From positions 1-64,000 of the forward strand of contig CAMJQC010000007.1 in assembly GCA_946407975.1 (NCBI GenBank): a DNA stretch of 64,000 nt, given 5' to 3'. This DNA comes from an uncultured Bacteroidales bacterium (GTDB lineage Bacteria > Bacteroidota > Bacteroidia > Bacteroidales > F082). The notes beneath the pieces are model-generated. The model was not told the origin of the DNA, searched no databases, and saw nothing but the letters and a program-made list of their open reading frames with translations. A program made the position numbers and the translations under genes. Each line of letters begins with the position of its first letter. The stretch's first letter is position 1. Positions 39,243 to 49,483 of the stretch are shown piece after piece.

Positions 39243-41888
39243 TCAGATTCCATTGTCTTTGTTTCTGATATCTTGCAAAATCTGTTCCAAAGCGAATTCG
39301 TTAGCCACTTTTACCTCACGTGACTTGCTTCCTGAGAAAGGTCCGACGATGCCGGCGGCTTCCAACTGGTCGATGATGCGGCCTGCACGGTTGTAGCCGA
39401 GTTTCAGTTTGCGTTGGATCATAGAAGTGGATCCTTGCTGAGTCTGTACTACAATACGGGCGGCTTCTTCGAAGAGGGAATCCCGTTCGCCATTGTCGTC
39501 ATCATTTTCACCTATGCTGGAATCGTCTTCGGGCACTTCAGGTAACGGGAAGGCTTCTGAATAACCACGTTGGGCACCGATGAACTCCGTGATTTCCTTG
39601 ACTTCAGGTGTGTCGATGAAGGCGCATTGCAAACGGACCAGGTCGTTACCCGTAGAGACGAGCATGTCGCCGCGACCGATAAGCTGATTGGCTCCGCTCT
39701 GGTCGAGGATGGTCTTGGAGTCGACAGCCGAGATGACACGGAAGGCGATGCGGGCGGGGAAGTTGGCCTTGATGGAGCCGGTGATGACGTTGACGGAAGG
39801 ACGTTGCGTCGCAATGATGAGGTGGATGCCGATGGCACGGGCCAATTGGGCCAGACGGGCGATAGGGGCTTCCACATCGCGGCCTGCCGTCATGATGAGG
39901 TCGCAGAACTCGTCGATGATGAGTACGATATAGGGAAGATAATGGTGACCCTCGGTCGGCAAGAGCCGACGTGATTTGAATTTCTCATTGTATTCAATGA
40001 TGTTGCGGCACTCGGCGGCCTTGAGAAGGTCATAGCGGTTGTCCATCTCGATGCAGAGTGAGTTGAGTGTGCGCACCACTTTTTTGACATCGGAGATGAT
40101 GGCATCGGCTTCGTCGGGCAGTTTGGCCAGATAGTGACGCTCAATCTTGTTGAAGAGTGTCAACTCTACTTTCTTTGGGTCCACCATGACGAACTTCAAT
40201 TCGGCGGGGTGCTTGCTGTAGAGTAACGATGCGATGATGGCGTTAAGGCCGACGGATTTGCCCATGCCGGTAGCGCCTGCCATCAGGATGTGCGGCATCT
40301 TGGCCAGGTCGAAGACATACGTCTCATTGGAGATGGTCTTGCCGATAGCGCATGGCAGGGCGAATTTCGAGTTTTGGAACTTCTCCGAGCTGAGCACGCT
40401 CTTCATCGAGACGGTCTCGGGCTTGCTGTTTGGCACCTCAATGCCGATGGTGCCCTTGCCTGGGATAGGGGCGATGATTCGGATGCCTAGGGCGGCCAAA
40501 CTCAGAGCAATGTCGTCTTCCAGATTCTTGATTTTCGAGATGCGGACACCCGCAGCTGGGACGATTTCATACAGCGTAACAGTAGGGCCGATGGTTGCCT
40601 TGATCTTGTCGATGGCAATGCCATAGTTGGCAAGCGTCTCCACGATTTTGTTCTTGTTGGCTTCCAGTTCTTCGTTGTCGATGCCGGTCTTCTTGTCGCC
40701 ATAATCTTTGAGCATGTCGAGTGTGGGGAACTTGTAATCACGCAACTCGTATCTCGGATCAAAAGGCGTGTCGAGCGTGAAATGCTCTATCGGGGTTTCT
40801 TTGTTCACCTCAACGGTTTTCTCTTCTTGCGTCTTTTCAATGACCAGTTCTACTTTGTTGTCGCTTTCGCCAACATTAATGGCTGCGGAAACATTTGGGT
40901 TTGTAAGGGGAGTCTCGTTGCTCGGAATTGTTTCAGAGACAACGGAACGGAATCTGTTTTCTAAAGGGTTGTGCCCGTCATCTTCGGTATTGGCCACTTC
41001 CATCTCCACGTCTTTAATGGTGCTGGTGACGGGTGGGAAACGTCCTTCTTCGTCCAGGTTTTCTTCAGGATTCGTATAGGTGTTGTCTTCTTCGTTTTCT
41101 TCAGCTTCGGAATCGTTTTCTGCGGAAGTGTCATAATAGGTGTTTCCTTCTTGCTGAATTCGCTCCAGCCTTTTCTGCTCCCTTTTTTCACGGAGGTTCC
41201 TGAAGTATTTGAAGGTGATGTTGAACTCGTAGATGGCATAGATCAGGAAGGTGAAGATAAGCGTAAGGATTACGCCAACTTTGCCGATGTAATTTAACAG
41301 GTTGAGGTTGATCCATCGTCCGACAGCTCCACCAAGAATAGCGCATTTTGGCGCAGACATCGAAACGAAAGCGAAAAACAAAGGTAGCCAAACCAATCCG
41401 AGCAGAGCATATTTCCATACGTTCCACATCTTGATACGCGTACCCACAGTGATCCTAAGTCCGATAAGCGCAAGCAGGTAAACGAAGAAGAATGCGCCGA
41501 TGCCGAACGATTCCTTGACCAGGGTTTCGCCCAGCCAAGATCCAACTCTACCTGTACGGTTGCTGATTTTAAGGGCCTGGTCAAAAATCTGGTTTCCAAA
41601 TTCCTGATGATGGCCGCTATAGAAACTCATAAAATAGGATACAAGGGCAAAGGCGAGAAAAATGGCGAGCAGAATGAACAATATGCCGACGATCTTCCAA
41701 ATTCTTCCGTCGGCGGACTTTCTTTCTTTTTTCTTTTTCTCTTGCTTGGCTGACTTCATGGCCTTTTTTTCAGCCTCGCTTTTTTTGTTTTTGCCTGCGT
41801 TTTTTTTACTTTCTTCCTCAATCTTGATCAAATCCTGACCAGATGAATTGCGAAAGGTGTTTTCTTTTTTTGGCTTATCTGCTCCCAT
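39243..41888 (-). CDS. ftsK: DNA translocase FtsK/SpoIIIE
   Basis: N-terminal TMs; HILMAGATGMGKSVGLNAIIASLLY, VLIIDEFCDLIM, IATQRPSVNVITG; C-terminal winged-helix gamma domain. Confidence 0.95.
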   Translation of the reverse strand: MGADKPKKENTFRNSSGQDLIKIEEESKKNAGKNKKSEAEKKAMKSAKQEKKKKERKSADGRIWKIVGILFILLAIFLAFALVSYFMSFYSGHHQEFGNQIFDQALKISNRTGRVGSWLGETLVKESFGIGAFFFVYLLALIGLRITVGTRIKMWNVWKYALLGLVWLPLFFAFVSMSAPKCAILGGAVGRWINLNLLNYIGKVGVILTLIFTFLIYAIYEFNITFKYFRNLREKREQKRLERIQQEGNTYYDTSAENDSEAEENEEDNTYTNPEENLDEEGRFPPVTSTIKDVEMEVANTEDDGHNPLENRFRSVVSETIPSNETPLTNPNVSAAINVGESDNKVELVIEKTQEEKTVEVNKETPIEHFTLDTPFDPRYELRDYKFPTLDMLKDYGDKKTGIDNEELEANKNKIVETLANYGIAIDKIKATIGPTVTLYEIVPAAGVRISKIKNLEDDIALSLAALGIRIIAPIPGKGTIGIEVPNSKPETVSMKSVLSSEKFQNSKFALPCAIGKTISNETYVFDLAKMPHILMAGATGMGKSVGLNAIIASLLYSKHPAELKFVMVDPKKVELTLFNKIERHYLAKLPDEADAIISDVKKVVRTLNSLCIEMDNRYDLLKAAECRNIIEYNEKFKSRRLLPTEGHHYLPYIVLIIDEFCDLIMTAGRDVEAPIARLAQLARAIGIHLIIATQRPSVNVITGSIKANFPARIAFRVISAVDSKTILDQSGANQLIGRGDMLVSTGNDLVRLQCAFIDTPEVKEITEFIGAQRGYSEAFPLPEVPEDDSSIGENDDDNGERDSLFEEAARIVVQTQQGSTSMIQRKLKLGYNRAGRIIDQLEAAGIVGPFSGSKSREVKVANEFALEQILQDIRNKDNGI

Positions 41889-41970
41889 TTTTCTTCTTCG
41901 TTAGGAATTTGCAAATATACACAAAATGTTGGTTTTAATAAAACGTGATGTGTGATTTTGGAGCAAAAAA

Positions 41971-41996
41971 AATAGACTGCCGTCTGGCAGTCTATT
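41971..41996 (-). terminator. Rho-independent terminator of the OMP gene
   Basis: aatagactgcc-gtct-ggcagtctatt. Confidence 0.7.
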
Positions 41997-42020
41997 TATT
42001 AATTTTATTATTTCTTAATT

Positions 42021-42635
42021 TTAGAATGCAAAGCCAAGGCCAACGAAGACGCTGTTGGTTTTGATCGTGACGTTGTCGCTCTTATAGAGGTCCAACAGAC
42101 CAAGGCTATAGCCGCCAAACAATTTGAAATTCTGATAGTTGAGCGCAAGGCCGCCCACGCCATTGAGGTTGAAGCGACTGTAATCGCTGTTATCTCCATA
42201 CCAGTTGGTTGTGTTTGTGGTTGCTCCAAGGGGGGAATCGACGGTAGTTTTCGTATTGCCACTTATGGCATAAGTGAGCATAGGACCAATAAAGGGAGCG
42301 ATGTTGATGTCGCGGGTCACGTTGAGACGATAATTAAACATGATCGGTACATCGACGAGGAACTGATTATGAGTCATAGTCGTTTTGACGGTGAGAATCT
42401 CATTGGATTCGCTCTTCGTGTTGAAACGGACTTGTGGTCCGACGGCCACGCCAAAGTTTTTAGCCAAATTGATATCATAAACGAGGTTGGCAAAGAAGCC
42501 CTGGTAATTGGCTGAATTGTCGTTGGTAGTAATAACTTCAGGGGCATAACCAACGTTGACGCTCATTTGTGCCTGCACATTTCCGGCAACGAACATCGCG
42601 GCCAAAATAGCCACTACAGTGAATAACTTTTTCAT
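42021..42635 (-). CDS. Outer-membrane beta-barrel protein
   Basis: Signal peptide MKKLFTVVAILAAMFVAGNVQAQ; 204 aa; C-terminal FVGLGFAF. Confidence 0.8.
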   Translation of the reverse strand: MKKLFTVVAILAAMFVAGNVQAQMSVNVGYAPEVITTNDNSANYQGFFANLVYDINLAKNFGVAVGPQVRFNTKSESNEILTVKTTMTHNQFLVDVPIMFNYRLNVTRDINIAPFIGPMLTYAISGNTKTTVDSPLGATTNTTNWYGDNSDYSRFNLNGVGGLALNYQNFKLFGGYSLGLLDLYKSDNVTIKTNSVFVGLGFAF

Positions 42636-42707
42636 TTTGTTTGATTTTAATTAAACGTTTAATTGTTGTTTGTTAAACATTGAAATGTATCAAAAATTGT
42701 TCCAAAA

Positions 42708-44222
42708 TCATTTTGGAATCTTGAACATTCTGTTCCATCGGATGCCGCCGTATTCCTTATCGATAGAGAGCCATACGAAAACGGCTTTTCCAACGATGTG
42801 ATTCTCAGGGACAAAGCCCCAGTAACGGGAGTCGGCGGAGTTATGACGGTTGTCGCCCATCATCCAGAAATAATTCATCTCAAAGGTGTAAGAATCAGAT
42901 TCTTGTCCATCGATATAGATTTTATCACCTTTTACTTGAAGGTCGTGAAGTTCATAGGCGTGGATGATGCGTTCGTACAATGGCAAATTGTCAGTATTTA
43001 GGGGTATGGTGACGCCTTTCTTAGGCAGAACGATGGGGCCGAAGTTGTCCACGTTCCAAGGATAAAGCTCAGGGTTGTGTGGAAAGAGCTCTACGCTAGT
43101 GCCTTCTCCTTTTGGCGTGATGCTTTGCGTGACGGAAACCACAAAGGGTAACTTCCTCAATTCCGCAGCTACCTTTTCGCTGATGTTCAGTATCATCTCG
43201 TTGGCGTTGTTGGTGCGATAACCCTCAGTGATGTTGTATTTCTCCAGTGTCTTTTTGTTGATGCCGCCATTCGTAGTCATAATGGAATAGCTGTGCTGCA
43301 TATTCTCGGGTTGCATGGCTTCTTTGCCATCGATGAACACGACGCCATCTATGATTTCAAGCGTGTCGCCAGGCATACCAATAAGACGTTTGACATAGTT
43401 TTCGCGCTTGTCGACTGGATGGGAGATGACTTTGCCAAAATTCTGATGGTCGTTCCACACGCGGTCGCGGCCATATTCGCGGACAAGGTCGTAATAGCTT
43501 ATGCTGCTTTGGAAAATGTCACAAACGGTATCACCTGCCGGGTAGTTGAACACGATGGGATCGTAGCGCTTCATCGTTGATACGCCAGGATAGCGATGAT
43601 ACGGCAGTTTAATCCATTCCAGATACGATTTTTTAGTTTTGCTTCCAGGCAAGGTGTTGTGCACAAAGGGGAAGGAGAGGGGCGTGTTAGGTCTTTTGGG
43701 GCCGTAATGTATCTTGCTGACTATCAGGTAATCACCAACACAAAGCGATTTCTCCATACTTGAAGTAGGGATGGTGAAGGCCTCAAAGACATAGGTTCGG
43801 ATAATCAAGGCGGCCACAACGGCAAAAATGATGGCATCGAACCACTCACGTGCAGTCGATTTCTTGGGCCGTTTTGTCGTAGCAGGATCCTGGTAGGGGT
43901 CGTCTTTCACGATGAAAGGGAAGAAGATGAAAGGCAGGATGGCGGCCATGCCTTCTTCCCAAATCTTAAATCTGCCAAAGCACTTTCCGAGCTCGATAAG
44001 CATCAGGAAGAGCATGAAGAAGTTGATATAAGGGAAGACGATGAAGAACCACCACCAGAATTTCTTGTGTTTTCCAATGATCTTCAACAAGACATAGATG
44101 TTGAAGTAAGGGATGATGCTATAGTATCCTTTTTGTCCTGCCGCCTCGAATTGCTTCCAACAGAAAGCAATAGGTATGGTGAAGAGCAGCGGGACGAGAA
44201 AAATGAATGCGATTAATGACAT
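42708..44222 (-). CDS. lepB: Signal peptidase I with N-terminal multi-TM extension
   Basis: FTIPTSSMEKSLCVGDYLIVSK, KRLIGMPGDTLEI, MMGDNRHNSADSRYWGFVPENHIVGKA. Confidence 0.94.
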   Translation of the reverse strand: MSLIAFIFLVPLLFTIPIAFCWKQFEAAGQKGYYSIIPYFNIYVLLKIIGKHKKFWWWFFIVFPYINFFMLFLMLIELGKCFGRFKIWEEGMAAILPFIFFPFIVKDDPYQDPATTKRPKKSTAREWFDAIIFAVVAALIIRTYVFEAFTIPTSSMEKSLCVGDYLIVSKIHYGPKRPNTPLSFPFVHNTLPGSKTKKSYLEWIKLPYHRYPGVSTMKRYDPIVFNYPAGDTVCDIFQSSISYYDLVREYGRDRVWNDHQNFGKVISHPVDKRENYVKRLIGMPGDTLEIIDGVVFIDGKEAMQPENMQHSYSIMTTNGGINKKTLEKYNITEGYRTNNANEMILNISEKVAAELRKLPFVVSVTQSITPKGEGTSVELFPHNPELYPWNVDNFGPIVLPKKGVTIPLNTDNLPLYERIIHAYELHDLQVKGDKIYIDGQESDSYTFEMNYFWMMGDNRHNSADSRYWGFVPENHIVGKAVFVWLSIDKEYGGIRWNRMFKIPK

Positions 44223-44268
44223 TGTTATCTTATTGATTCTATCTGTTAACGCTTTATACCTAATATTA

Positions 44269-44982
44269 TTATTTGTCTTCCATTAAATCCTCCATGGTGA
44301 AAACGCCTTTCTTGCCGATGAGGAACTGGGCGGCGGCAAGGGCGCCCAAAGCAAAGCCCTGGCGGTTGAATGCTTCGTGGGTGAGGGTGATGCGATCGGC
44401 ATCGGAATCGGCCACCACGCTGTGGATACCGTTCACCTCGCCGATGCGAGTGACATTGATGTATAGGGTTCGGTCATTTGACGCTTCGATGCTCCAATGG
44501 TCGTAGTCGGAGTTGACGGAGATGATGTCGTTGGCCAGTTTTACGGCGGTGCCGCTGGGCTTGTCGAGTTTGTGGATATGATGCGTCTCGGCCAATGACA
44601 TGTGGTAGCCATATTGTTTGGCAAAACGGGACAGCTGCTTGTTAAGCAGAAACATGATGTTCATTCCGATGCTGAAGTTAGGTGCATGGAAGAGGCTTTG
44701 CCCTTCGGCCAGACAGCGTTTCGTGATGTCTTCAAGATGATCTTGCCATGCCGTAGTGCCTACCACGATGGGCAGATGGATGTCGAAGCAACGGTTGATG
44801 TTCTCTGCCACCTGGTCAGGTTGGCTGAAGTCGATGGCGACATCGGCATTCGGCAGCAAGGCCTCGCGTTCTTTCCATTCATCGCGATTGTCGATGGTGA
44901 CGACGATTTCGTGACCTTGGGCGAAGGCGGCTTTTTCCACCTCGTGGCCCATCTTTCCGTATCCTAAGAGTGCTATTTTCAT
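44269..44982 (-). CDS. dapB: 4-hydroxy-tetrahydrodipicolinate reductase
   Basis: ALLGYGKMGHEVE, DFSQPD, HHIHKLDKPSGTAVKLA. Confidence 0.94.
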   Translation of the reverse strand: MKIALLGYGKMGHEVEKAAFAQGHEIVVTIDNRDEWKEREALLPNADVAIDFSQPDQVAENINRCFDIHLPIVVGTTAWQDHLEDITKRCLAEGQSLFHAPNFSIGMNIMFLLNKQLSRFAKQYGYHMSLAETHHIHKLDKPSGTAVKLANDIISVNSDYDHWSIEASNDRTLYINVTRIGEVNGIHSVVADSDADRITLTHEAFNRQGFALGALAAAQFLIGKKGVFTMEDLMEDK

Positions 44983-45629
44983 TTGAAGTTGAGTTTAAAA
45001 GAAAGGCCAGCCTGCGCCAAAACGGGAGGAAGCCCTACGAAATCGTTGCCAACTGGTGCATAGGGGTCGATGCTGAAACCGAGTTCGTCGCTGATGTCGT
45101 AGTTGTAGAGGTGTCCGTCGACGCATGCGTCAACGATGTTCAAGCCGTACCAGGCCACGGTGATGATGCTGAAAAGCTCGAAGTTTCGCCGATACGATTC
45201 CTTATAGGTCTGAAGTTGACTTTCAGTGTACCTGTTGGCCAGTTCGGTCTCATGTTCGTTCAAGGTCACGCCCTCAGGCAGATCCCCGGTCTTGAATTCG
45301 TAAGCGTGGAGATAGGAACCGTATTGGCTGTAATTGCTGTAGGCCATATAGCCGAGACCTCCCAATCCGGCATATACGATGGGCACCTTCCACCATTTGC
45401 CGTTATAGACCTGTCCCAGTCCTGGCAAACAGGCCGACATGATGGTGGCTTTTTTGGCGCTATGAGGCTTTTGGGCCTTGTGAGATTTGTTGTTACCTTT
45501 TTCAGTTTGAACGATCGTGTCGCCACTGATCTGTGTGCTTCCTGACTCAATAACCACATTTTGCGCTTTGACGGGGGCAAGACTGCAAAGCGACGTGAAT
45601 GCCAGTATGATGAGCCAGCGGCGTATCAT
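44979..45629 (-). CDS. DUF5683 domain membrane protein
   Basis: KKATIMSACLPGLGQVYNGKWWKVPIVYAGLGGLGY; 4-nt overlap with dapB. Confidence 0.85.
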   Translation of the reverse strand: MIRRWLIILAFTSLCSLAPVKAQNVVIESGSTQISGDTIVQTEKGNNKSHKAQKPHSAKKATIMSACLPGLGQVYNGKWWKVPIVYAGLGGLGYMAYSNYSQYGSYLHAYEFKTGDLPEGVTLNEHETELANRYTESQLQTYKESYRRNFELFSIITVAWYGLNIVDACVDGHLYNYDISDELGFSIDPYAPVGNDFVGLPPVLAQAGLSFKLNFK

Positions 45630-45634
45630 GGCGC

Positions 45635-46525
45635 TTATTTCTTGCTGAACAGTTCCATGATGCGGTCGAACTCGGCTTCGTCCTTGAAGTCGATGACCAA
45701 GCTTCCTTTGCCGTTCAGGCCACGGTTGACCTTGACTTTGGTGTTCAGCGTCTGTGAGAGGGTCTTGATCTTGCTCTTAAAGTGCTCGGGTAGGAAGTTG
45801 GTCTGTTTCCTCTCCTTTTTTCCGCTTTTCTTAGCGTTCTCGGCAAGTTCTTCGGTCTGTCGAACGCTCATCTCCTCGTTGATGATTTGCTGGAGCAGCC
45901 GCAATTGCTGTTCTTTGTTCTCGATGTTGATGAGGGCGCGGGCATGGCCCATGCTGATATGACCGTCTCGGATGGCTATCTGGACCTCGGCGGGCAGCTT
46001 GAGCAGTCTCAGGAAGTTGGCAACGGCGCTGCGGCTCTTGCCGACCTTGTCGCTGACCTCTTCTTGGGTCATGTTGCATTCGTTGATCAGACGTTGATAG
46101 GAGATAGCCACCTCGATAGCGTTGAGGTTCTCACGGTGTATGTTCTCGATGAGGGCCAGTTCCAGCATCTGTTCGTCGTTGGCGACACGGATGAAGACGG
46201 GAATGGTAGATTTGCCTGCCAGTTTGGAGGCTCTTAGTCGACGTTCACCCGATATGAGCTGATAGCGGTTGTAACCAAGTTTGCGTACAGTGACAGGTTG
46301 TATGACGCCCTGTTCCTTAATGGAATCGGCGAGTTCCTGAAGCGCAGCTTCGTCAAACTCAGTTCTGGGCTGGAAAGGGTTGGTTTCTATAAGATTGATA
46401 GGAATCTCGGCGACGGCGCCAGCGACGTAATTGCCGGAGATGTCCTTGCTGGTGATGTCGGTCTCGGGACTCTGTAGGATGGCGTCGAGGCCACGACCCA
46501 ATGCTTTTCTGTTCTTCTCTGCCAT
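45635..46525 (-). CDS. parB: Chromosome-partitioning protein ParB
   Basis: NPFQPRTEFDEAALQELADSIKEQGVIQPVTVRKLGYNRYQLISGERRLRASKLAG. Confidence 0.96.
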   Translation of the reverse strand: MAEKNRKALGRGLDAILQSPETDITSKDISGNYVAGAVAEIPINLIETNPFQPRTEFDEAALQELADSIKEQGVIQPVTVRKLGYNRYQLISGERRLRASKLAGKSTIPVFIRVANDEQMLELALIENIHRENLNAIEVAISYQRLINECNMTQEEVSDKVGKSRSAVANFLRLLKLPAEVQIAIRDGHISMGHARALINIENKEQQLRLLQQIINEEMSVRQTEELAENAKKSGKKERKQTNFLPEHFKSKIKTLSQTLNTKVKVNRGLNGKGSLVIDFKDEAEFDRIMELFSKK

Positions 46526-46527
46526 AA

Positions 46528-47295
46528 TTACATGTTGTTCTTCTCGAGGATTTCGCGGGCTAGGTTAAGGTAGTTGATGGAGCCGACGCTGGCAGCATCG
46601 TGCATGATGATGGTTTTGCCGAAACTGGGTGCCTCTCCGAGACGGGTGTTGCGGTTGATGATGGTGTCGAAAACCATGTCTTGGAAGTGCATCTTGACTT
46701 CTTCCACCACTTGTTTTGAAAGACGGAGACGGGTGTCGAACATGGTGAGCAAAATGCCTTCGATGTCAAGATCAGGGTTCAAGCGGGTTTGGACGATCTT
46801 GATGGTGTTCAGCAGTTTGCCTAAACCTTCTAGGGCAAAGTATTCGCATTGCACAGGGATGATGACAGAGTCGGCAGCTGTCAATGCATTGACAGTGACG
46901 AGCCCAAGTGAAGGTGAACAGTCGATGATGATAAAATCGTATTCTTGTTTGACGCCTTTTAATGCGTTTTTCATCATCTGTTCTCGGTTCTGCAGATTGA
47001 TCATCTCAATCTCAGCTCCCACCAGGTCGATATGGGCAGGGAGCAGGTAGAGATTGGGCGTCTCCGTCTCTCTGATGACGCTATGCGGATCTACATCGTC
47101 GATGATGCATTCATAGATGCTGGTGTCAACGGCCTTCGGATCAAAACCGACGCCTGATGTGGCATTGGCCTGCGGGTCAGCATCGATGAGCAGGGTTTTG
47201 TGTTCGAGGACGGCGAGACTCGCTGCTAAATTGATGGCCGTGGTGGTCTTTCCCACACCGCCTTTTTGATTTGCAATCGCAATTATCTTTCCCAT
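46528..47295 (-). CDS. parA: Chromosome-partitioning ATPase ParA/Soj
   Basis: [28 protein letters not shown]; start taken at 47295. Confidence 0.96.
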   Translation of the reverse strand: MGKIIAIANQKGGVGKTTTAINLAASLAVLEHKTLLIDADPQANATSGVGFDPKAVDTSIYECIIDDVDPHSVIRETETPNLYLLPAHIDLVGAEIEMINLQNREQMMKNALKGVKQEYDFIIIDCSPSLGLVTVNALTAADSVIIPVQCEYFALEGLGKLLNTIKIVQTRLNPDLDIEGILLTMFDTRLRLSKQVVEEVKMHFQDMVFDTIINRNTRLGEAPSFGKTIIMHDAASVGSINYLNLAREILEKNNM

Positions 47296-47378
47296 TATGG
47301 TTCCTAAAAAAAAGTCATTCAAATAAACATACAAAAGTACGCGAAATGCACCGAATTATTGCTGTTTTAAGTGGAAAG

Positions 47379-47407
47379 TTATCAACAATTGGAAAAAATG
47401 TTGATAA
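47379..47407. promoter_or_regulatory. Inverted pair of DnaA-box-like 9-mers upstream of parA-parB
   Basis: TTATCAACA (47379-47387), 11-nt spacer, TGTTGATAA (47399-47407); each differs from TTATCCACA at one position. Confidence 0.45.
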
Positions 47408-47424
47408 GTTTTTACCCATAACAA

Positions 47425-47450
47425 AAAAGGCCACGCAAGCGTGACCTTTT
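47425..47450 (-). terminator. Rho-independent terminator of the DUF3276 gene
   Basis: aaaaggccacgc-aa-gcgtgacctttt. Confidence 0.7.
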
Positions 47451-47472
47451 CGTTCCGTTATTGTTAAAGGTT

Positions 47473-47838
47473 TTATTCTTTTCCAAGGTCGTCGAACCAC
47501 TTTTCAATGCTGCTGTCCACAGTGCCATCGGCGGCGTGTTCTTCACGAGGAGCCTGCTCTTCACGGTAGTCTTCCGGATATTCGCCGGTTTCGACATAAT
47601 TGACGGCATCGCTCAGACCTTTGACGACTTTCTCAAAGTCCTCTTTATAAAGGAAAATCTTGTGCTTGTCGTACACGAAACGGTTCAGGTCGTTATCGAA
47701 ACGGCGCTTGCTTTCGGTTATCGTGATGTATTGTTCTTCGTTCTTGGTGGTTTTGACATCAAAAAAGTAGGTTCTCTTACCGGCTCTGACAGCCTTTGAG
47801 TACAGATCCTCTTTACCATTCAATTCTTTTTCTTCCAT
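47473..47838 (-). CDS. DUF3276/PUR-alpha-like nucleic-acid-binding protein
   Basis: KAVRAGKRTYFFDVKTTKNEEQYITITESKRRF...HKIFLYKEDFEKV. Confidence 0.88.
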   Translation of the reverse strand: MEEKELNGKEDLYSKAVRAGKRTYFFDVKTTKNEEQYITITESKRRFDNDLNRFVYDKHKIFLYKEDFEKVVKGLSDAVNYVETGEYPEDYREEQAPREEHAADGTVDSSIEKWFDDLGKE

Positions 47839-47936
47839 CTGTCTTTCAATAATTTGATAATTTTCAACTAAATTCTTTCTTGTTCAAAAAGTGGGCAAAA
47901 ATAAGGAAAAAATAAATAGGGCAATGATTTATCTTC

Positions 47937-47944
47937 TATTTTTG
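47937..47944 (+). promoter_or_regulatory. -7 element TAnnTTTG
   Basis: TATTTTTG, 21 nt before ATG 47966. Confidence 0.5.
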
Positions 47945-47965
47945 CATTCCAAAGTTGAAATCGTC

Positions 47966-48784
47966 ATGGAACTGAATCTGAAACGCCCGATTGCCTTTTT
48001 TGACCTTGAAACGACGGGTCTGAATACGACCACAGACCGTATTGTCGAGATTAGCATCTTGAAAATCAATGCCGATGGAAAAGAGGAACAGCGTACCTGG
48101 TTGCTGAATCCGGAGATGCCTATCTCAGCCGAGTCGACGGAAGTGACAGGCTACACGGATGAGATGGTTGCCGACAAGCCCACTTTTAAAGAAAAAGCGC
48201 CAGAAATAGCTCAGTTTATTGGCAATAGCGACTTGGCGGGCTATAACATCTTGAAATTCGACTTGCCCATATTGGTTGAAGAGTTTCTCCGGGTGGATTA
48301 CGACTTCGATATCAAAGGCCGTGAGTTCATCGACGTAATGAATATTTACATGAAGATGGAACCGCGTACGTTGAAAGGCGCTTACCGTTTCTTCTGTCAT
48401 GCAGAGTTGGAAGGAGCTCATGGCGCGGGTGCCGACACCAAGGCGACCTATGAAGTGCTTAAGGCCATGCTCGATCGATATGAGGGCGTGGAATATGAAG
48501 ACGGGAAAGGCAACAAGTCTCAAGGTCCTGTGAACGACATGAACCAACTGGCGCAGTTCTCTGCCCATCATAAGAATGCCGACCTTTCAGGCCAGATCAT
48601 TTTTGACGAGGAAGGGCAGGAAGTCTTTATGTTCGGCAAACACAAAGGCGAGAGGGTGGAAGACGTTTTTCGGAAGGAACCCCCTTATTATTCCTGGATC
48701 ATGAACAACCAGTTTCCCTTGTATACGAAAAAGGTGGTGACTGCCATCAAACTGCGTATGGGTGGAAAGAAAGCGAAAATATAA
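47966..48784 (+). CDS. 3'-5' exonuclease (DnaQ/RNase T-like DEDD family)
   Basis: IAFFDLETTGLNTTTDRIVEISI, GYNILKFDLPIL, HGAGADTKATYEVL; start taken at 47966. Confidence 0.9.
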   Translation: MELNLKRPIAFFDLETTGLNTTTDRIVEISILKINADGKEEQRTWLLNPEMPISAESTEVTGYTDEMVADKPTFKEKAPEIAQFIGNSDLAGYNILKFDLPILVEEFLRVDYDFDIKGREFIDVMNIYMKMEPRTLKGAYRFFCHAELEGAHGAGADTKATYEVLKAMLDRYEGVEYEDGKGNKSQGPVNDMNQLAQFSAHHKNADLSGQIIFDEEGQEVFMFGKHKGERVEDVFRKEPPYYSWIMNNQFPLYTKKVVTAIKLRMGGKKAKI

Positions 48785-48788
48785 GGCT

Positions 48789-49400
48789 ATGAAAATCATT
48801 TGTATAGGGCGGAATTACTTGGCGCACATAGCTGAATTGGACCGTGAGTTGCCTACAGAACCTCTCTTCTTTATGAAGCCAGCAACCGCGCTGTTGTTGC
48901 CCCACAACCCTTTCTTTTATCCCGATTTCTCCAGGCAGATTCATTATGAGACAGAGCTAGTGCTTCGTATCTGCAAATCTGGGCGTTCCATCGCCGAGAA
49001 GTTTGCCCATGACTATTACGATGCCATAACGGTAGGCATCGATTTCACGGCCCGCGACCTGCAGCAGGAATGCATCGCCAAGGGTCGTCCCTGGGAGATT
49101 GCCAAAGCATTCGATAGTTCGGCTCCAATAGGAGAGTTTAAGGAGATTAGCAGCCTGAAAGATGCTGAAAACATCGCTTTCGGCATGAAACTCAACGATG
49201 AATGGGTGCAACAGGGCAGCAGCAAAGACATGATTTTCAACTTCGACCGTATCGTGTCCTATGTCTCTCGTTTTGTTACCCTGCGCGAAGGCGACTACAT
49301 CTTCACAGGTACGCCTCGTGGTGTGGGCGAGGTGCATGTGGGCGACAAACTGGAACTTTTCCTCGAAGGTGAGTCCGTGTTTTGGTTTAGGGTGAAGTGA
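48789..49400 (+). CDS. Fumarylacetoacetate hydrolase family protein
   Basis: IGRNYLAHIAEL, YETELVLRICKSG, GIDFTARDLQ, FTGTPRGVGEV; start taken at 48789. Confidence 0.92.
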   Translation: MKIICIGRNYLAHIAELDRELPTEPLFFMKPATALLLPHNPFFYPDFSRQIHYETELVLRICKSGRSIAEKFAHDYYDAITVGIDFTARDLQQECIAKGRPWEIAKAFDSSAPIGEFKEISSLKDAENIAFGMKLNDEWVQQGSSKDMIFNFDRIVSYVSRFVTLREGDYIFTGTPRGVGEVHVGDKLELFLEGESVFWFRVK

Positions 49401-49483
49401 TCTTGCCTGTTAGGATTTTCTGCATGTTTTTCTAATTGTTTTTTTCATTATTTTTATCCCCTCAAACAAATAAGGGATAATTT

